A DNA stretch of 64,000 nucleotides, taken from positions 1 through 64,000 of the forward strand of contig QJNS01000234.1 of NCBI GenBank assembly GCA_004154925.1. The letters run 5' to 3'. Numbering within the stretch: the stretch's first letter is position 1; the number at the start of each line of letters is the position of its first letter. The translations under genes and the position numbers were made by a program. Below are positions 1-11,669 of the stretch, in pieces. The notes beneath the pieces are model-generated. The model was not told where the DNA came from, searched no databases, and saw only the letters and a program-made list of their open reading frames with translations. The DNA comes from Monosporascus cannonballus. Taxonomy: Eukaryota > Ascomycota > Sordariomycetes > Xylariales.

Positions 1-91
<91 letters not shown>

Positions 92-92
92 T
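1..92. repeat. (AAT)n microsatellite, about 30 units
   Basis: Perfect AAT trinucleotide repeat from the first base to about position 92, probably continuing left of the window. The LINE ending near 57,109 also terminates in an (AAT)n tail, so this could be the 3' tail of another LINE copy; that origin is inference. Confidence 0.9.
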
Positions 93-539
93 ATTTCTTA
101 TATCATATTATATTATTATTATTTCTATATTATAAAGCGGTAATGGTTTAATTTTATAGTTGTTTACGTAAATAATTTCTTTAAATCTTTTATATTTTTT
201 ATTTAAAACAACCGTTATAATATAATCAGCAAATAATAAATATAATAATTAACGTAAATCTTAAGCGATATCGAATAAATATAATTATTATAAAACTTAA
301 AATAAGCCTTATATGATTATATATTAATTTATACGGTATATTACATTTTATTATTTATATAATTATTAATTTTTCATAATAATTTAATAATATTTTCAAA
401 AATTATATTATTAATATTTTATCGGTAATAATCGATAAGTTTAATATTTTCAACATAAATTATTTAATTTTTATATTTATAATATTTTAATTATAATCCG
501 ATTAAAAGGTTATTATTAATTAATTATTATAAAGTATTA

Positions 540-755
540 AAACGGCCCAGGTAGCCGTCAAAAAGGCTTTATAAGGCAAAAAGGCCGCCGCCACCATGCC
601 TGTTGCTAAAAAGACGGAGGCCGACGCCGCTATTATAGCGAAACGGCAGGAAAATAAACGTCTTCTTACCGAACGCCTAGCCGCCGTCGTCGAAAGAAAT
701 GCCAAGGTAATTGATAACGTAAACGATTACCTTGCCGAATTCGTATTTACCTAAA
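540..755 (+). pseudogene. Coding-like remnant, Lys/Ala/Glu-rich helix, unknown family
   Basis: A GC-rich pocket inside otherwise extremely AT-rich DNA. The plus frame reads a charged, Ala/Lys/Glu/Arg-rich helical stretch (containing KKTEADAAIIAKRQENKRLL) that ends with NDYLAEFVFT and a TAA stop at about 751-753; one in-frame TAA lies upstream. It looks like the C-terminal end of a longer, decayed protein, possibly a transposon protein with a coiled coil. No family is recognised. The reverse-strand ORF over the same bases is a shadow of this CpG-rich stretch. Confidence 0.4.
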
Positions 756-1029
756 AACGTATCGTTAACGTTCTTAAAAATATTTTTAAAAAATTAATTA
801 CTTTTTAAAAGTTTTATCATGAGGTTATATATATCCGTAAGCTTAAATATTAATAATACCGTGATTATTAATTGGTTATTATTTAAAATACCGATATTTT
901 ATAAGTATTTTTTTAAGGAAATTCGATTTTCTTACTTAAAAATAAAAAAAAGCGAGAGTTTAAAAAATGATAAAAAGATTATTATTAAGTTATTATATAT
1001 TTTTATTCTTATTCTTTCTATTTTTTAAG

Positions 1030-3747
1030 GTTTTGAATATCTGTCTGACATAATACCAGAATTTCGTCAATAATTAATAATTTATTACCTAAATAAATAA
1101 AATTATTATTTTTGTTTTATTTTAGTTTTAAATTTCCTTTATTTCGTTTTATATTTCCGTTTTAAAAATTTATAAGTTATTTTCGTTATTATATCTCTTT
1201 TACCGTATTAAATATTATTTATTATAGCCCTATTCTTTATAAATAAAAATTCTTTCAACTTTTTATATATTGTTTTTTCCGGCTTTATTCCTTATTTAAT
1301 TAATAACTTACATTTCTTAAAATAAAATAGTTTTAACAAACTTATTAACCATATATTATAGAAGTTATATTATTTTGGGACTTTTAATTTATAAGTTAAA
1401 TTATTATAACTTATTATTTTTTATTTAAATAATCCAAAATATTTATTTACAAATTTCTTATAAGTCTGTTATTAATTAATATTTCTTGTCGAAAGGAAAA
1501 TTCACTATTTTATTTTCAATAATTATTATATATATTCCAGGTTATATTATTTAATGTATTATTAATTATTTGTTTTTAAAAAGTAAAGTATTCTTTTGTT
1601 ATTAACCTATAACTTTTCGAGCTTTTTAACGTTTTTATTACGTTAAGTTTTAATAATTTATTTACGAAATTAACGGATTTACATAATTAATATTTATATG
1701 ATACGTAAATTAAGGTTTCCTTATAGACCGAATATATCGACATATTATATATTTATTTTATTAACGAAAATCCTTTTGTTTAAATATTTTATGCGTAATT
1801 ATAAATACTTCGTAAATAATATTTTAAGTTTTAGTTTTATTTTTTTGTTTAGCCGTTAATGTATATGCAAAAAATATATTTAATCATTTTAATATTATTA
1901 ATTAACAACATAATATTATCTAAAAACGGCTAATAAATAATAAATATTTCTTTTATATAATAGTATAAAATAAGTTAAAATTGAAAAATATAAAAAAAAA
2001 GATCGGTTAATTTGTTTACAGTAGACATTTTGGTTATTAAAATATAAAGGGCGTACTCGATACACAGATTCATTATTACTAAAATATTATCGCGTTATTT
2101 TCCTGTCCAGGACTAAAAGTGCGGCAAATTAATAACAAAGTTTACCGAAAAACCTTTTTAAAAAATTGTAAATATTAATAAAGAACTTAATTCGTCATAA
2201 AATAAATAATATTTAATTTTTATTTGCTGATAAACCGTTAACGTTATTATATATTATTTTACGTTTTTCTTTATATTTTCTTAAAAGTATCTGGTATTTC
2301 ACTGCTTAACGGTTTTTAAAACATCTTAATATCGCCCAGTTAAGTTATTATAGGTATTCCGTATTAATCTTTTTCGTAACGGATAGTTTTCGCATATATA
2401 AATACGTTTTTTAAACCGTAATAAAACCTTTTCGCCTATTTGTTAAATATATTTTATAACGGCTACTTATTACGGTGTTATTTTATATTAACGATTTTAT
2501 AAAATCATTCGTATTAATTTATTCGTATAAATTTTACAATAAGTTTTTTAATTTATTTCGAATTCTTAGTATAATTATTATTAAAACGTAATTTAGGTTT
2601 TACTCTGTTATTAAATAACTGCATATTTATTAACAGCTCGAAATTTTTACTATTTTAATATTTATTATTAAAAGCCTTCCGGATATTATTTTAAATCTTT
2701 TTAGAAAATAAATTAAAATTTATTTACGTACCTGCTGTTTTGTAAATAGGTCTTTTAAATTCGGACGTCTTAATAATCTATTTATCGGATTTTGTCGGTT
2801 TTTCTTATAGTAAATTTTGACATCGAAATTAATTAATTATTTAAATTAATTTATTTGTTTTACGTTCGGTTTAGGTTTAAATATTATATATTTATAAAAT
2901 AAGTAACATATATATATCTAAACAATTTGCTTCAAATAAAATAAATAATACCGGCACTATTTAAAAGCTTACCTAATGGTTAATAACGTAATATTTAAAA
3001 TATAACAAAGTAATTCCGCCTGTTTTAATTTTTCAAATATAAATTTTATTGAATATCAATTATTACGAAGATACCGCATTAATAACAAATTTCGAAACGT
3101 TAATTTCTAGCTTAATCGGTAACTAAGAGTTACAATAATAAAATACGTTTCTAAAAAGTATTTTTAATTTTTTAAACGTAAATACGTTATTACTTACCAA
3201 TTTAATCTTTATTAATTGGGTTTTCTTGAGTAAGTTTATTAAAAGAGCCGTAATTTTCGAATAACCTTTAATAAATTTTTTATAAAAACTTACGAAACTT
3301 AAAAAGATTTAAACGTTGTAAATATTACTAAGCTCCGGTTATTTCCGGATTAACTTAACATTTTTAATGTTTATATTAATATTTTACGGATTAATAGCAA
3401 AAAAAACTAAAAACGTTACATTTTTTATATAAAATATGCATTTTTCGAGATTTACGTAAAACTCCTATTGCCGTAAACGTTTTAATACGTTACTAACATA
3501 TTTTACATAATCCGTTTTGTTTTTCGAATAAATAAGGATATTATTTAAATATATAATGTAAATTATATTTATTAAGTTTATTAATACGCGGTTAATATAA
3601 TTTTGGACAAACGCTGAGGTGTTGATAAGCTCGAATAATATTACCAAGTATTCGAAATAATCGTATTTCGTACGAAACGCCGTTTTGATTCTTTTCCTGC
3701 CTTGATATATAACCGGGAATTGGTACGCTTTGGGTTTAACTTAATAT
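1030..3747 (-). mobile_element. Element A: Ty3/gypsy pol remnant, RT C-terminal half onward (left part)
   Basis: Strongly AT-rich minus-strand remains of a gypsy polymerase. The best-preserved part is at 3,465-3,730: a reverse-transcriptase segment with YLNNILIYSKNK, the expected YLDD active site with both Asp codons changed to Asn, as RIP does. It is preceded by the LFELINTSAFVQNYI stretch, equivalent to the conserved PFGLTNAPATFQ motif. RNase H and integrase should lie further left but are too decayed to delimit. The upstream half of the same RT lies at 11,096-11,302, beyond element B. The left limit is approximate. Confidence 0.7.
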
Positions 3748-4165
3748 TGTAACGAACCTGTTATACATCCACCTGGAGGTATGAGCAGTATCCGAAAAGG
3801 GTCTTGATTTGCAGGTAACAATAGGGCGAAGAATGATTCAGTGATCTGTTCGTTAAAGAGATTTAAGTACTTTTCCCTTAATTAAAAAACGGTATAATTG
3901 CCTTTAACTGAAAGCTTAGATTAATAGCTAAGGAACGAAACTAAGTAGGTGCTATTTACATAAAAAACCGATCCATTATATATCCCAATTCCTTAAAGTA
4001 AGTATGTCGTGAATCTATGTGATTTATGTAATCTAGTACTAGATTACCTAGATTACCTAGATCACTTTTAAGGCCAAGCCTTTCGTCCGGAATTTATCCG
4101 TAACAGGTCCGCGCTAGGCCTTAAAGGTTGGTCTTTTCGAAATAGGAACTCCTGTTCCTATAATA
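3748..4165 (-). repeat. 3' LTR of element B
   Basis: Reads TGTAACGAACC at the left edge; the right edge CCTATAATA is a mutated CCTGTAACA. It matches the LTRs at 10,673, 48,119, 49,934 and 50,825. It contains an internal stretch of repeated, partly palindromic GATTAC/CTAGATTAC units (about 4,015-4,070). Confidence 0.9.
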
Positions 4166-4226
4166 CCATTTCCCCTTTCCAAGGATTTTTATCCTAAAGA
4201 TAAAAACCGTAGGTCGCCTCCTTGGT

Positions 4227-4921
4227 TTGTTGGAAAAAGTTGGAAACGTTCTAACTAACTTTACTATAACAGAACGTATTCAGAAAGGAAAAAAAAAACC
4301 TCGCTTAAATCAACGTAACTTTCGCGATACCCGCGTTAAATTAATTAAAAGATTTGGGACCAAAGCCTTTGCTTGTTTTAACTATGTCTATTTTGGCAAA
4401 AAGGATTATTTTTACGCATTAAATTACCCAAGTTGCGATTGTTACACCCGTTATTAACGCTTTTCTTGTGACGTTTTAACGATAAACTCCTTAAAGAAAA
4501 TAAACAAGACGTAAAAGCGTTTATAAAAAAACAGCGCGAAATTAAGGACAGCTTTCTGGCTTACCAAAAAGCTGTTAAAAAGGAGCTAGACGAACTGCGA
4601 CGCCGGCAAAACGAAAAATCGAAAAAGATCGTTAGGAAGTTAAGACGATTACGGCTGCAATAGAATCTTCTCAAAAAGAAAGCGGTAAAACTGTTAAAAG
4701 AAAATTTAGAATTAAACCAGTTAGAAAAACGGGAAAAGATGGAAAAAAAGCAGCGTCGTATGGAAACGGAGCAAACGTAATTTGCTTCTGAGATGGACGC
4801 CGTTTTGGAAACGTTTACCTCTTTCGACTGGAACGCCGAAAGTTTGGATTTAAACGGGGGACCGTTATCGCCTGCAATCTTGGCCGCATTGGAAACGGTC
4901 GGTCAGGATTCTGGCGGTAGA
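4227..4921 (+). pseudogene. Opposite-strand extra ORF of element B: Cys cluster plus coiled coil
   Basis: This frame lies just inside the 3' LTR and runs toward pol, opposite to the element's own genes. The first part (4,227-4,457) is basic and ends in a Cys/Tyr cluster, KAFACFNYVYFGKKDYFYA then SCDCYTRY, where some Tyr codons look like mutated Cys codons (TGY to TAY). Downstream, after a stop and with further RIP-type stops, comes a long Lys/Glu/Arg coiled coil (about 4,490-4,790) and an acidic tail ending GGRTS before TAA at 4,928-4,930. Element F has the same protein (Cys cluster CSNYIRLGELD...). Element E has a counterpart with the same layout. The function is unknown; a nucleic-acid-binding role is only inferred from the Cys cluster. 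Confidence 0.6.
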
Positions 4922-5099
4922 ACGTCTTAATTAAGTTTATCGCATTTGTTAAATAGTTAAATGGTTCTTATATGTTTTCTTCAAATAAATAGTCCTTTTA
5001 TCTAACTAGGTACTGGATTTTACTTTTAACCATTCTTAAATCCAGTATTTGTTCGACTTCGTATTCGTTAAAATCTTTTTCAAGTTCCAGATTTATTTT

Positions 5100-8000
5100 T
5101 AATAGGGCGTTCTTGGGTGCTGGTTTAAGCAAAAAAATATAAAAAATAAGGTATATTTTTATGTTTTTGAGTAGCGACAGTTGGTAATTAGTTTTGGAAA
5201 TAACTTTTTCAACTTTAAATAGGCCAAGCTTTTTAAAGTTAAGTTTATCGCTAGGTCTTTTCGTTTTGATTTATAAGATGTTCGAAATTGCGTTTTGCTT
5301 TTGGCGTAGCAAGTAAACTTTATCTCCTTTTATTAAAATTGGTCCCTTAATTTTCTTTTTATTATAATACTAAGTTATCCGTTATTAAAGGAATTACAAT
5401 TCGTTTTAAAAACGGGCTTAAATTATCTTGATTTCTGTTATTAATATTTTTACTTTTGGGGCAATTATAGCAATCTTTGGTACCTCGTTAAATAATTATT
5501 TAGGTCGTTTTGTTTCTGCCTTATATCCGTACATAGCTATATAAGGAGATATGCCTATATCCTCGTTAGCAAATATATTATAAGCGATTTATGCCAGTAA
5601 TAAAAGTTTTACCTAATTATTCTGTTAATAATTAACATAATTTCGGAAATATTATTCTAGGGTTTAATTAAGTCGCTTTATTTGTTTATCCGTTTAAGGG
5701 TGATACGCTGTCGAAAACTTAAATTTAACACCGATTTATTTAAAAAAATTGGTACCGAATTTGGATATAAAAAGCTTATTTTGATTAAAGATAATCTTTT
5801 CTGGTATTCCGTATTTGTCGAGATAATACCGGATAAAGGCATAGGCCAATTGCTTTACCGTTATAATTCCCTTAAAAAGTAAGAAATACCCATATTTGGT
5901 AAATCTGTTAATAATTACCTATACTCCGTCGTATTCAATTTTAGTAACTAGGTTTTTTGATAAAAATAAACTAGTAATAAAATCCCAAGTTATGGTATTC
6001 TATATCTTATTTGGAATTTTAATAAGTTGTAATAATCCGTACGGCTTATGTCGTATTATTTTTGCCTTATTACAAATATTATAGTTTTTAATAATTATTT
6101 TGATTATACGACGTAATTTAGGGAAATCGTATTTTTCCTGTAATCGTCGGGTAATCTTAAAAATTCCTTAATATCCATATAATGGGTTTTCGTAAAACTT
6201 TTTTATAAATTGTTCCTGTTAATTCTTAGGAATATATATTTTGTTATGGTACAATAACTAATTTTTTGGCTATTTTTTTAATTGCTAAACTTCCTTTTAT
6301 TTTTCCGTATTGTAAGAATTTCGGAATTATGTCAAAAATTCGGGTATTAATTTCCTTATTATTTTGCATAACTGTACGGTGCTATTTTGGTTATATTATA
6401 ACATCTATATGCTTTTTTTGGGAATTTTAAAATCGTAATCGCCTTTGCGATTAAAAATATTTGCTTAAATATTTTCTTTTTTTTTGATATAATATATTTT
6501 AAAATTAAATCTTAACAGAAAAATTATCCAAATTTTATGTTTTTTGTTTAGTTTTTGTGCTTTTATAAATCGGGTAAAATTCTTATAATTAAAATAAATG
6601 TCGAAAAGTTTTTTTATTCCGCTAAAAAAAAATTCCTATTCCTTAAAAATATTGATAATCGCCAATAGTTCCTTATCGTAAATTAGGTATTTAAATTTTA
6701 TATTTCGGAATATTTTTAAGTAATATGCTACTGGGTACCATTTGCCGTTATTCTTTAATTGTTCTAGGACAGCACTTAATACGTAATCTAAAACATCCGT
6801 CTTTAGGCGTTTCCTTTTGTCGGCATTAAGTAGTTTTATTATGGGTCCGCTAGTAATTACATCCTTTAGGGTTTAAAACGTTTTTTTCGCTTCCTTTAAA
6901 AGTTCAAATTTTTTTCCCATATACTTTTTGGTAATAAATTTCGTTAATAACCTAACTATATCTCCGTATTTCTTAATTAAACTGCATACGTAACCCGTAA
7001 ATCCTAAGATTTGCCGGATATCTGTAACGGTTACTTTATTAAAGATAAGCCAGTCCTTAACTGCTTCTATTTTAAAGCGTTAAATTTAAAATTAGCCGGA
7101 AGTAAAAATATATCCTAGAAAGTTTAATTTCTGCGTATGCCATACGTTTTTAGCTGGATTAACTCGGATATTCGCTTCGCTTAACGTTTGAAGCATTTAG
7201 GCGACTTACTTTTTGTACTTTTCCAAAATCTCGGAATAAATGAGGATATCGTCGAGATAAACGAACACAAACTTATTTAGGAATTTTCTAAGCGTAATTA
7301 TTATTAGGCGTTAAAAATTGGCGAAAGTATTAATAAGTTCTATAGGCATTATTTTGTATTCGTAAAGTCTATATATTGTTCTAAATACCGTTTTCCATTT
7401 TTCTCCTTTAGCTATTTTAGTATGGTAATAACCATTTCGAAAATCAAGTACAATAAACTATTTTGCTTTGTTAACGTTCTTTTTTAATGTATTTATAAAA
7501 ATTAAGGGGTATTTATTTTTAATCGTAATATCGTTTAATTATCGGTAGTCAATTATTTTCCTAAAAATTAAGTCTCCGTTTTTATCGATTTTTTGCTTTT
7601 TATCCTTAATTTTTGGCACCATAAAAACGGGATATCCAGCAGAAAAATCAAAGGATTAGATATATCCCCTTTTTAAGTTAAGTTAAATGCTTTTCTATAA
7701 GGCCTTCGATTTATTAAGGTTTATATGGTAAATTTTATAAAGTTTAGGATAATATCCTTTTTTAATAAATATCTTATGATCCCATTAACCATGTAATGGT
7801 AGCTCGTAGTTTTTTTTATCCTTAAATAATTTCTTGAATCGTCGATATTCAAGTGATACCGTAAAGGCTTAATCTGCAATCCGGACTTTTTTAATAACAT
7901 AACAGGTTTCTTAATCGTTTTCTTCGGGTAACTGTCGTTTCTGTTTCCATAAAAGTATTTGGTTTTTCCAGTTAATATATAGGTTGCTAGATTTGAATTA

Positions 8001-8350
8001 CAGCATTCCCAAAATAATATCGTGCCCAGATATATCGGCAATATCCAGCAAAATTTGTTTTTAATATCTTTAAATCTGCACGGGAAATTCTTCGGTTTCC
8101 CAAAAAATTTATCCGTTTTCGTACGTAAATAAGCTCCCGTCTACCGTTTGTAACTTGTAGGACCTTAATTTGTACTTCCAGGAAATCTAATATTTTTCTG
8201 CTAATGTAAAAAAAATAAAATTTCCTTCGGCTTCCGAATTAATTATAGCTTTAAACGTTTTGCTTTTATATCGAAAAGGAATCTTTATTTAATTACGTAA
8301 TCCTTTTATTATCTTACATAAGGTCTTATACGTTAAGGTTTTTCGATATC
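5100..8350 (-). pseudogene. pol of element B (protease, RT, RNase H, integrase), RIP-inactivated
   Basis: The protease C-terminal motif is visible at about 8,040-7,990 (ISGHDIILGML followed by a stop where Trp is expected). The reverse transcriptase retains its active-site string FVYLDDILIYS at about 7,230-7,275, so here both catalytic Asp codons survive, unlike elements A, C and E. RNase H and integrase follow toward 5,100 but are cut by many stops. The largest surviving open piece is 7,721-8,041. No functional polyprotein could be made. Confidence 0.75.
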
Positions 8351-9229
8351 TTATTTTCGAAAGCTTTTATTATTTTTTAATTAGCGTAATCTATTTGCAA
8401 AAAGGCGTTTTTATTTTCGAACCTTCTTGGTTACATACTTAGTACAGTAATCGTTCATATATTTATATTATTTCTTTCTGCCTAACTAGCATCCAAAAGT
8501 AATTATCTTTTTCTGGCTTAACCTTTGGTCTTATATTTTCTAAATTATAAAGTCGGAAAGGTATACCTCCGAAGGAGGTATTCCCATATTTAAAAGCTCG
8601 TATTAAATGCATAACGTTAAGGCGTAACATAAACATCTTTACGATATAGCCTTTCGACTCCGTTTTGAATTAAAATATAAGTAACAAAACTTAGGGTATT
8701 TTGGCCATTAGGGGGTTTCTGTACATTTACACTTATCATCAAATTCGGTAAATATCTTTTCGTCCCATCCAGGCCAAATGTTATTATCTTTTTTAGCTTT
8801 AAAATAAACAAAATAATTATCGCGGTAGCAAGCGGTAAAGTACAATAAATTATAAAGGTTCGATTTAGGTTTTTCGGTATGCACCGAATATTCTGGAAAC
8901 TTACAGAACTCTGGGGACAACTATCCATAATTACTGACGTCGGGTCGAAACTAACCGTCTTCGTCGTACATCTTATATTAAGATGGTTTAAAATGGCAGC
9001 AATATCCTAGCGCTATGGCTATCCTGGAGGCCGTCTGTCCTGGGTAATACCTATAGGCTTTAACCTTAAAATCCTAATAAACTGGATAATTTTCGTACTT
9101 TAAGTTATCATTCTGAATTTAAGTAGTTATGGCAATAGTGAATTCTGGCTGGAAGGAAATCGTGCTAACTTTTTTTTTCTTTTTTTTATCTTACTATCGG
9201 TTTCTTGTTCAGTTATTTTAACTTTTTTC

Positions 9230-10520
9230 TGGGGTTAAGGAATCCCTCCCTTTTTAAAGTTCCTCTTAATAAGGAAGTAACATTCGTTTTTGAAATGCCC
9301 CTTTTTGTTATAATTAAAACATTTTACTTTGGACTTATTTTTCTTAAGTTTTTTTGAAACGGTATTCGTTTTCTTCTAAGGCTTGCCCTTATCTTTTTTA
9401 TTACGGCTATTGGGGCCTTTATCGTTATTTCGCTTATTGGTCCTTTTTTTTTTTCGAAGTATCGGTCGAAAATATGTCAATCGGCAATAATAGCCTTATT
9501 AATATATTCCGGGAAAGATCTAACTTTTAGTTTTTTATATATCTTATTCTTAACCAAAGGTTTTAAGCCGTCATAATAAGGATAAAATAACGCATTTTCC
9601 GATAGGTTAAAAATAACGGCAAGGCGGTTAAACTCCGTCGTATACTCGGCGGCTAACTTGGTTTAATGGAAAAAATGTAATTACTTAACAGTATTTTATT
9701 TCTTATCGGGATTTCCGAACAAAGTTCGTATTTGTTTTTCGAAATGGTCGTATTTGTTAAAAATGTAATTAATTATATCCAAAAAATCGTCCGGGTAATT
9801 TTTTAAGTAATCTTTTATAATAAGTTCGAACTATAAAAAAACTTTTCCGATAAATAATTGCGAAATAGCCATTACCTTCTGATAATCTTTAGTTAAAGAA
9901 TTCTTATAGAATTTGAAGTAAAATCTGGCCTGAACCAGAAATCCTTCTGGGTCTTTAGATCCATTATAAGGTTTAGGAGGGTTCGGTTTATAACCTTTAA
10001 CGTTTGGCATTCTATGATAACTGGGAGGTGGTATAATTCTTTCGCGGGTTTAATTTGTTCCGAATAATAGCAGAATCGAAATCCCTTCTGGAATTTGTTC
10101 TGTTCCGAACGAAAGTAATCGAAAACCACTTCCTTAGCTTCGTCCTCTAGGGAAACCAAACTGAGGAAAAATTGTTTTTTTTCTTTTGGCGAATCGAACA
10201 TTCTCCTGCTCCAAACTTTAAACTTTTTGGGCCAAAAAGTCCAATTTTTCTTCCGTAATAAGTTTTTTTTCTTTAGTCGAATACTTTGGTGCCTTTTTTT
10301 TTTCCTTTAGGACCTTAGCTCCATATTTTTTCTTAGCCCCTTCTTTAGCCACCTCCTCCTCCGATTCCTCTTTCTGGATTTCGATAATATCCTTAGGGGT
10401 CGGGGTAGGTTGTTATCTAGGTTGTAAAGATGGTCCTCTTTAAAATCGAGTAATAAGGGGTATTATGTTATTAATTAATTGAAAAACTTTTTCGATAAGG
10501 AGTAAATTATCTAATCTGGT
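9230..10520 (-). pseudogene. gag of element B, RIP-inactivated
   Basis: Open piece 9,893-10,201 ends ...KDFWFRPDFTSNSIRIL and aligns clearly with the gag piece of element F at 49,096-49,314 (KDFWYRPGFTSNFIKAL). About 600 bases further along the minus strand (9,350-9,280) lies the zinc knuckle KCFNYNKKGHFKNECYF, a CX2CX4HX4C motif whose second Cys is now Tyr by a G-to-A change. Gag packages element RNA in virus-like particles; this copy is dead. Confidence 0.75.
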
Positions 10521-10672
10521 TATTAATCCTTTACTGGCTAATAACGGGAATCGGGTATGGTATCTATTTTCTGAACGTCGTTCTGTAATATCGTTTTTAC
10601 TGAATTCAGGAAAACTTATGCTTAATTAGGCCTTAATTTATTCGTCGGCTATTAATTAAAAAGTTATCAAAA

Positions 10673-11090
10673 TATAACGAACCTATTATATATCTACCTG
10701 GAGGTATAAGCAGTATCTGAAAAAGGTCTTAATTTACAGGTAATAATAAGGCGAGGAATAATTTAGTAATTTATTTGTTAAAAAGATTTAAGTACTTTTC
10801 CCTTAATTAAAGAATGGTGCAATTGCCTTTAACTAAAAGCTTAGATTAATAACTAAAAAGCGAAATTAAATAAGTGTTATTTACATAAGAAACCGATTTA
10901 TTATATATCCCAATTCCTTAAAGTGAGTGTATCGTAAATCTATATGATTTATGTGATCTAGTACTAAATTACTTAAATTACCTAGATCACTTTTAAGGCC
11001 AAGCCTTTCGTCCGGAGTTCATCCGTGACAGGTCCGCGCTAGGCCTTAAAGGTTGGTCTCTTCGAGACAGGAACCCCTGTTCCTGTAACA
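10673..11090 (-). repeat. 5' LTR of element B
   Basis: 418 bp, the same length as its partner at 3,748. The right edge, CCTGTTCCTGTAACA, is intact; the left edge TATAACGA is a mutated TGTAACGA. The part proximal to pol is more mutated than the distal part. Confidence 0.9.
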
Positions 11091-11095
11091 AATAT

Positions 11096-11302
11096 ATATC
11101 TTTACGTTTAATAATTTATCCAGTATTTCGTTAAATGCTAATAACGCCGTTGTATTTTTTGAGGTGATTTTATTAAGCCCTCGATAATATATACATAATC
11201 GTAATTTACCTCTTAGTTTCGGGCCAAATGAGATAAATACCCCTGCTAGGCTCCGAAAAAGTCGTATCTAGTCCTTAGCTAACGTCTGTTCTATGTATTG
11301 TT
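11096..11302 (-). mobile_element. Element A, right part: N-terminal RT segment
   Basis: The minus strand reads YIEQTLAKD-(stop)-IRLFRSLAGVFISFGPKLRGKLRLC, then YYRGLNKITSKNTTALLAFNEILDKLL. This is the conserved N-terminal block of gypsy RT (the LRLCVDYRGLN region). It continues element A from 3,747 after removal of element B and one copy of its TSD. It is cut at 11,302 by the start of element C. Confidence 0.8.
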
Positions 11303-11669
11303 TGTTACGACCCAACAAGCTTCGGCCTTAAAAAACGGCCAGATAAGGATTATACGGGCCACCTCCCGGGTTACGTGATAGTAATTACCGCCAAACCAGT
11401 GACTATCAGTAATTAAAGATAATTTTAAGCAATCATGATTATTACCGATTACGTAATTATAAATAATTCAGCTAAAAAATATATATATTTATTATTTTTT
11501 ATAATTTGAAAATTTTAAATTTATGATAATAATTCGTTATTCAAAATATTTTTGATATTACGCAATATAATATGTTATATTAATTATTATTTAGTTTTTT
11601 ATAATATTTTTATTAGTATAAATTTGTACGATTAAGATTTAATAATTAATTTATGTTTTAATCGTTATA
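11303..11669 (+). repeat. 5' LTR of element C
   Basis: Starts TGTTACGACCCAACAAGC and ends ATCGTTATA, a mutated GCCGTCACA-type end. Contains TTACGTGA at 11,371-11,378, a mutated form of the TCACGTGA site seen in related LTRs. Confidence 0.85.

Larger units (their letters stand above)
3748..11090 (-). mobile_element. Element B: complete RIP-degraded Ty3/gypsy LTR retrotransposon with TSD
   Basis: A 7,343-bp element on the minus strand bounded by two 418-bp LTRs (3,748-4,165 and 10,673-11,090) and flanked by a perfect 5-bp target duplication, AATAT at 3,743-3,747 and 11,091-11,095. In element orientation the order is 5' LTR, gag with a CCHC knuckle, aspartic protease, RT, integrase, an extra opposite-strand ORF, 3' LTR. 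Differences between the two LTRs are almost all C/T or G/A transitions. It is inserted in the RT of element A and shares LTR and gag with element F. Confidence 0.9.

Noticed and set aside
4227..4457. Host gene embedded in the transposon block
   Set aside because: The same frame recurs in elements B and F, with a counterpart in E, always next to the 3' LTR, so it is an element gene.
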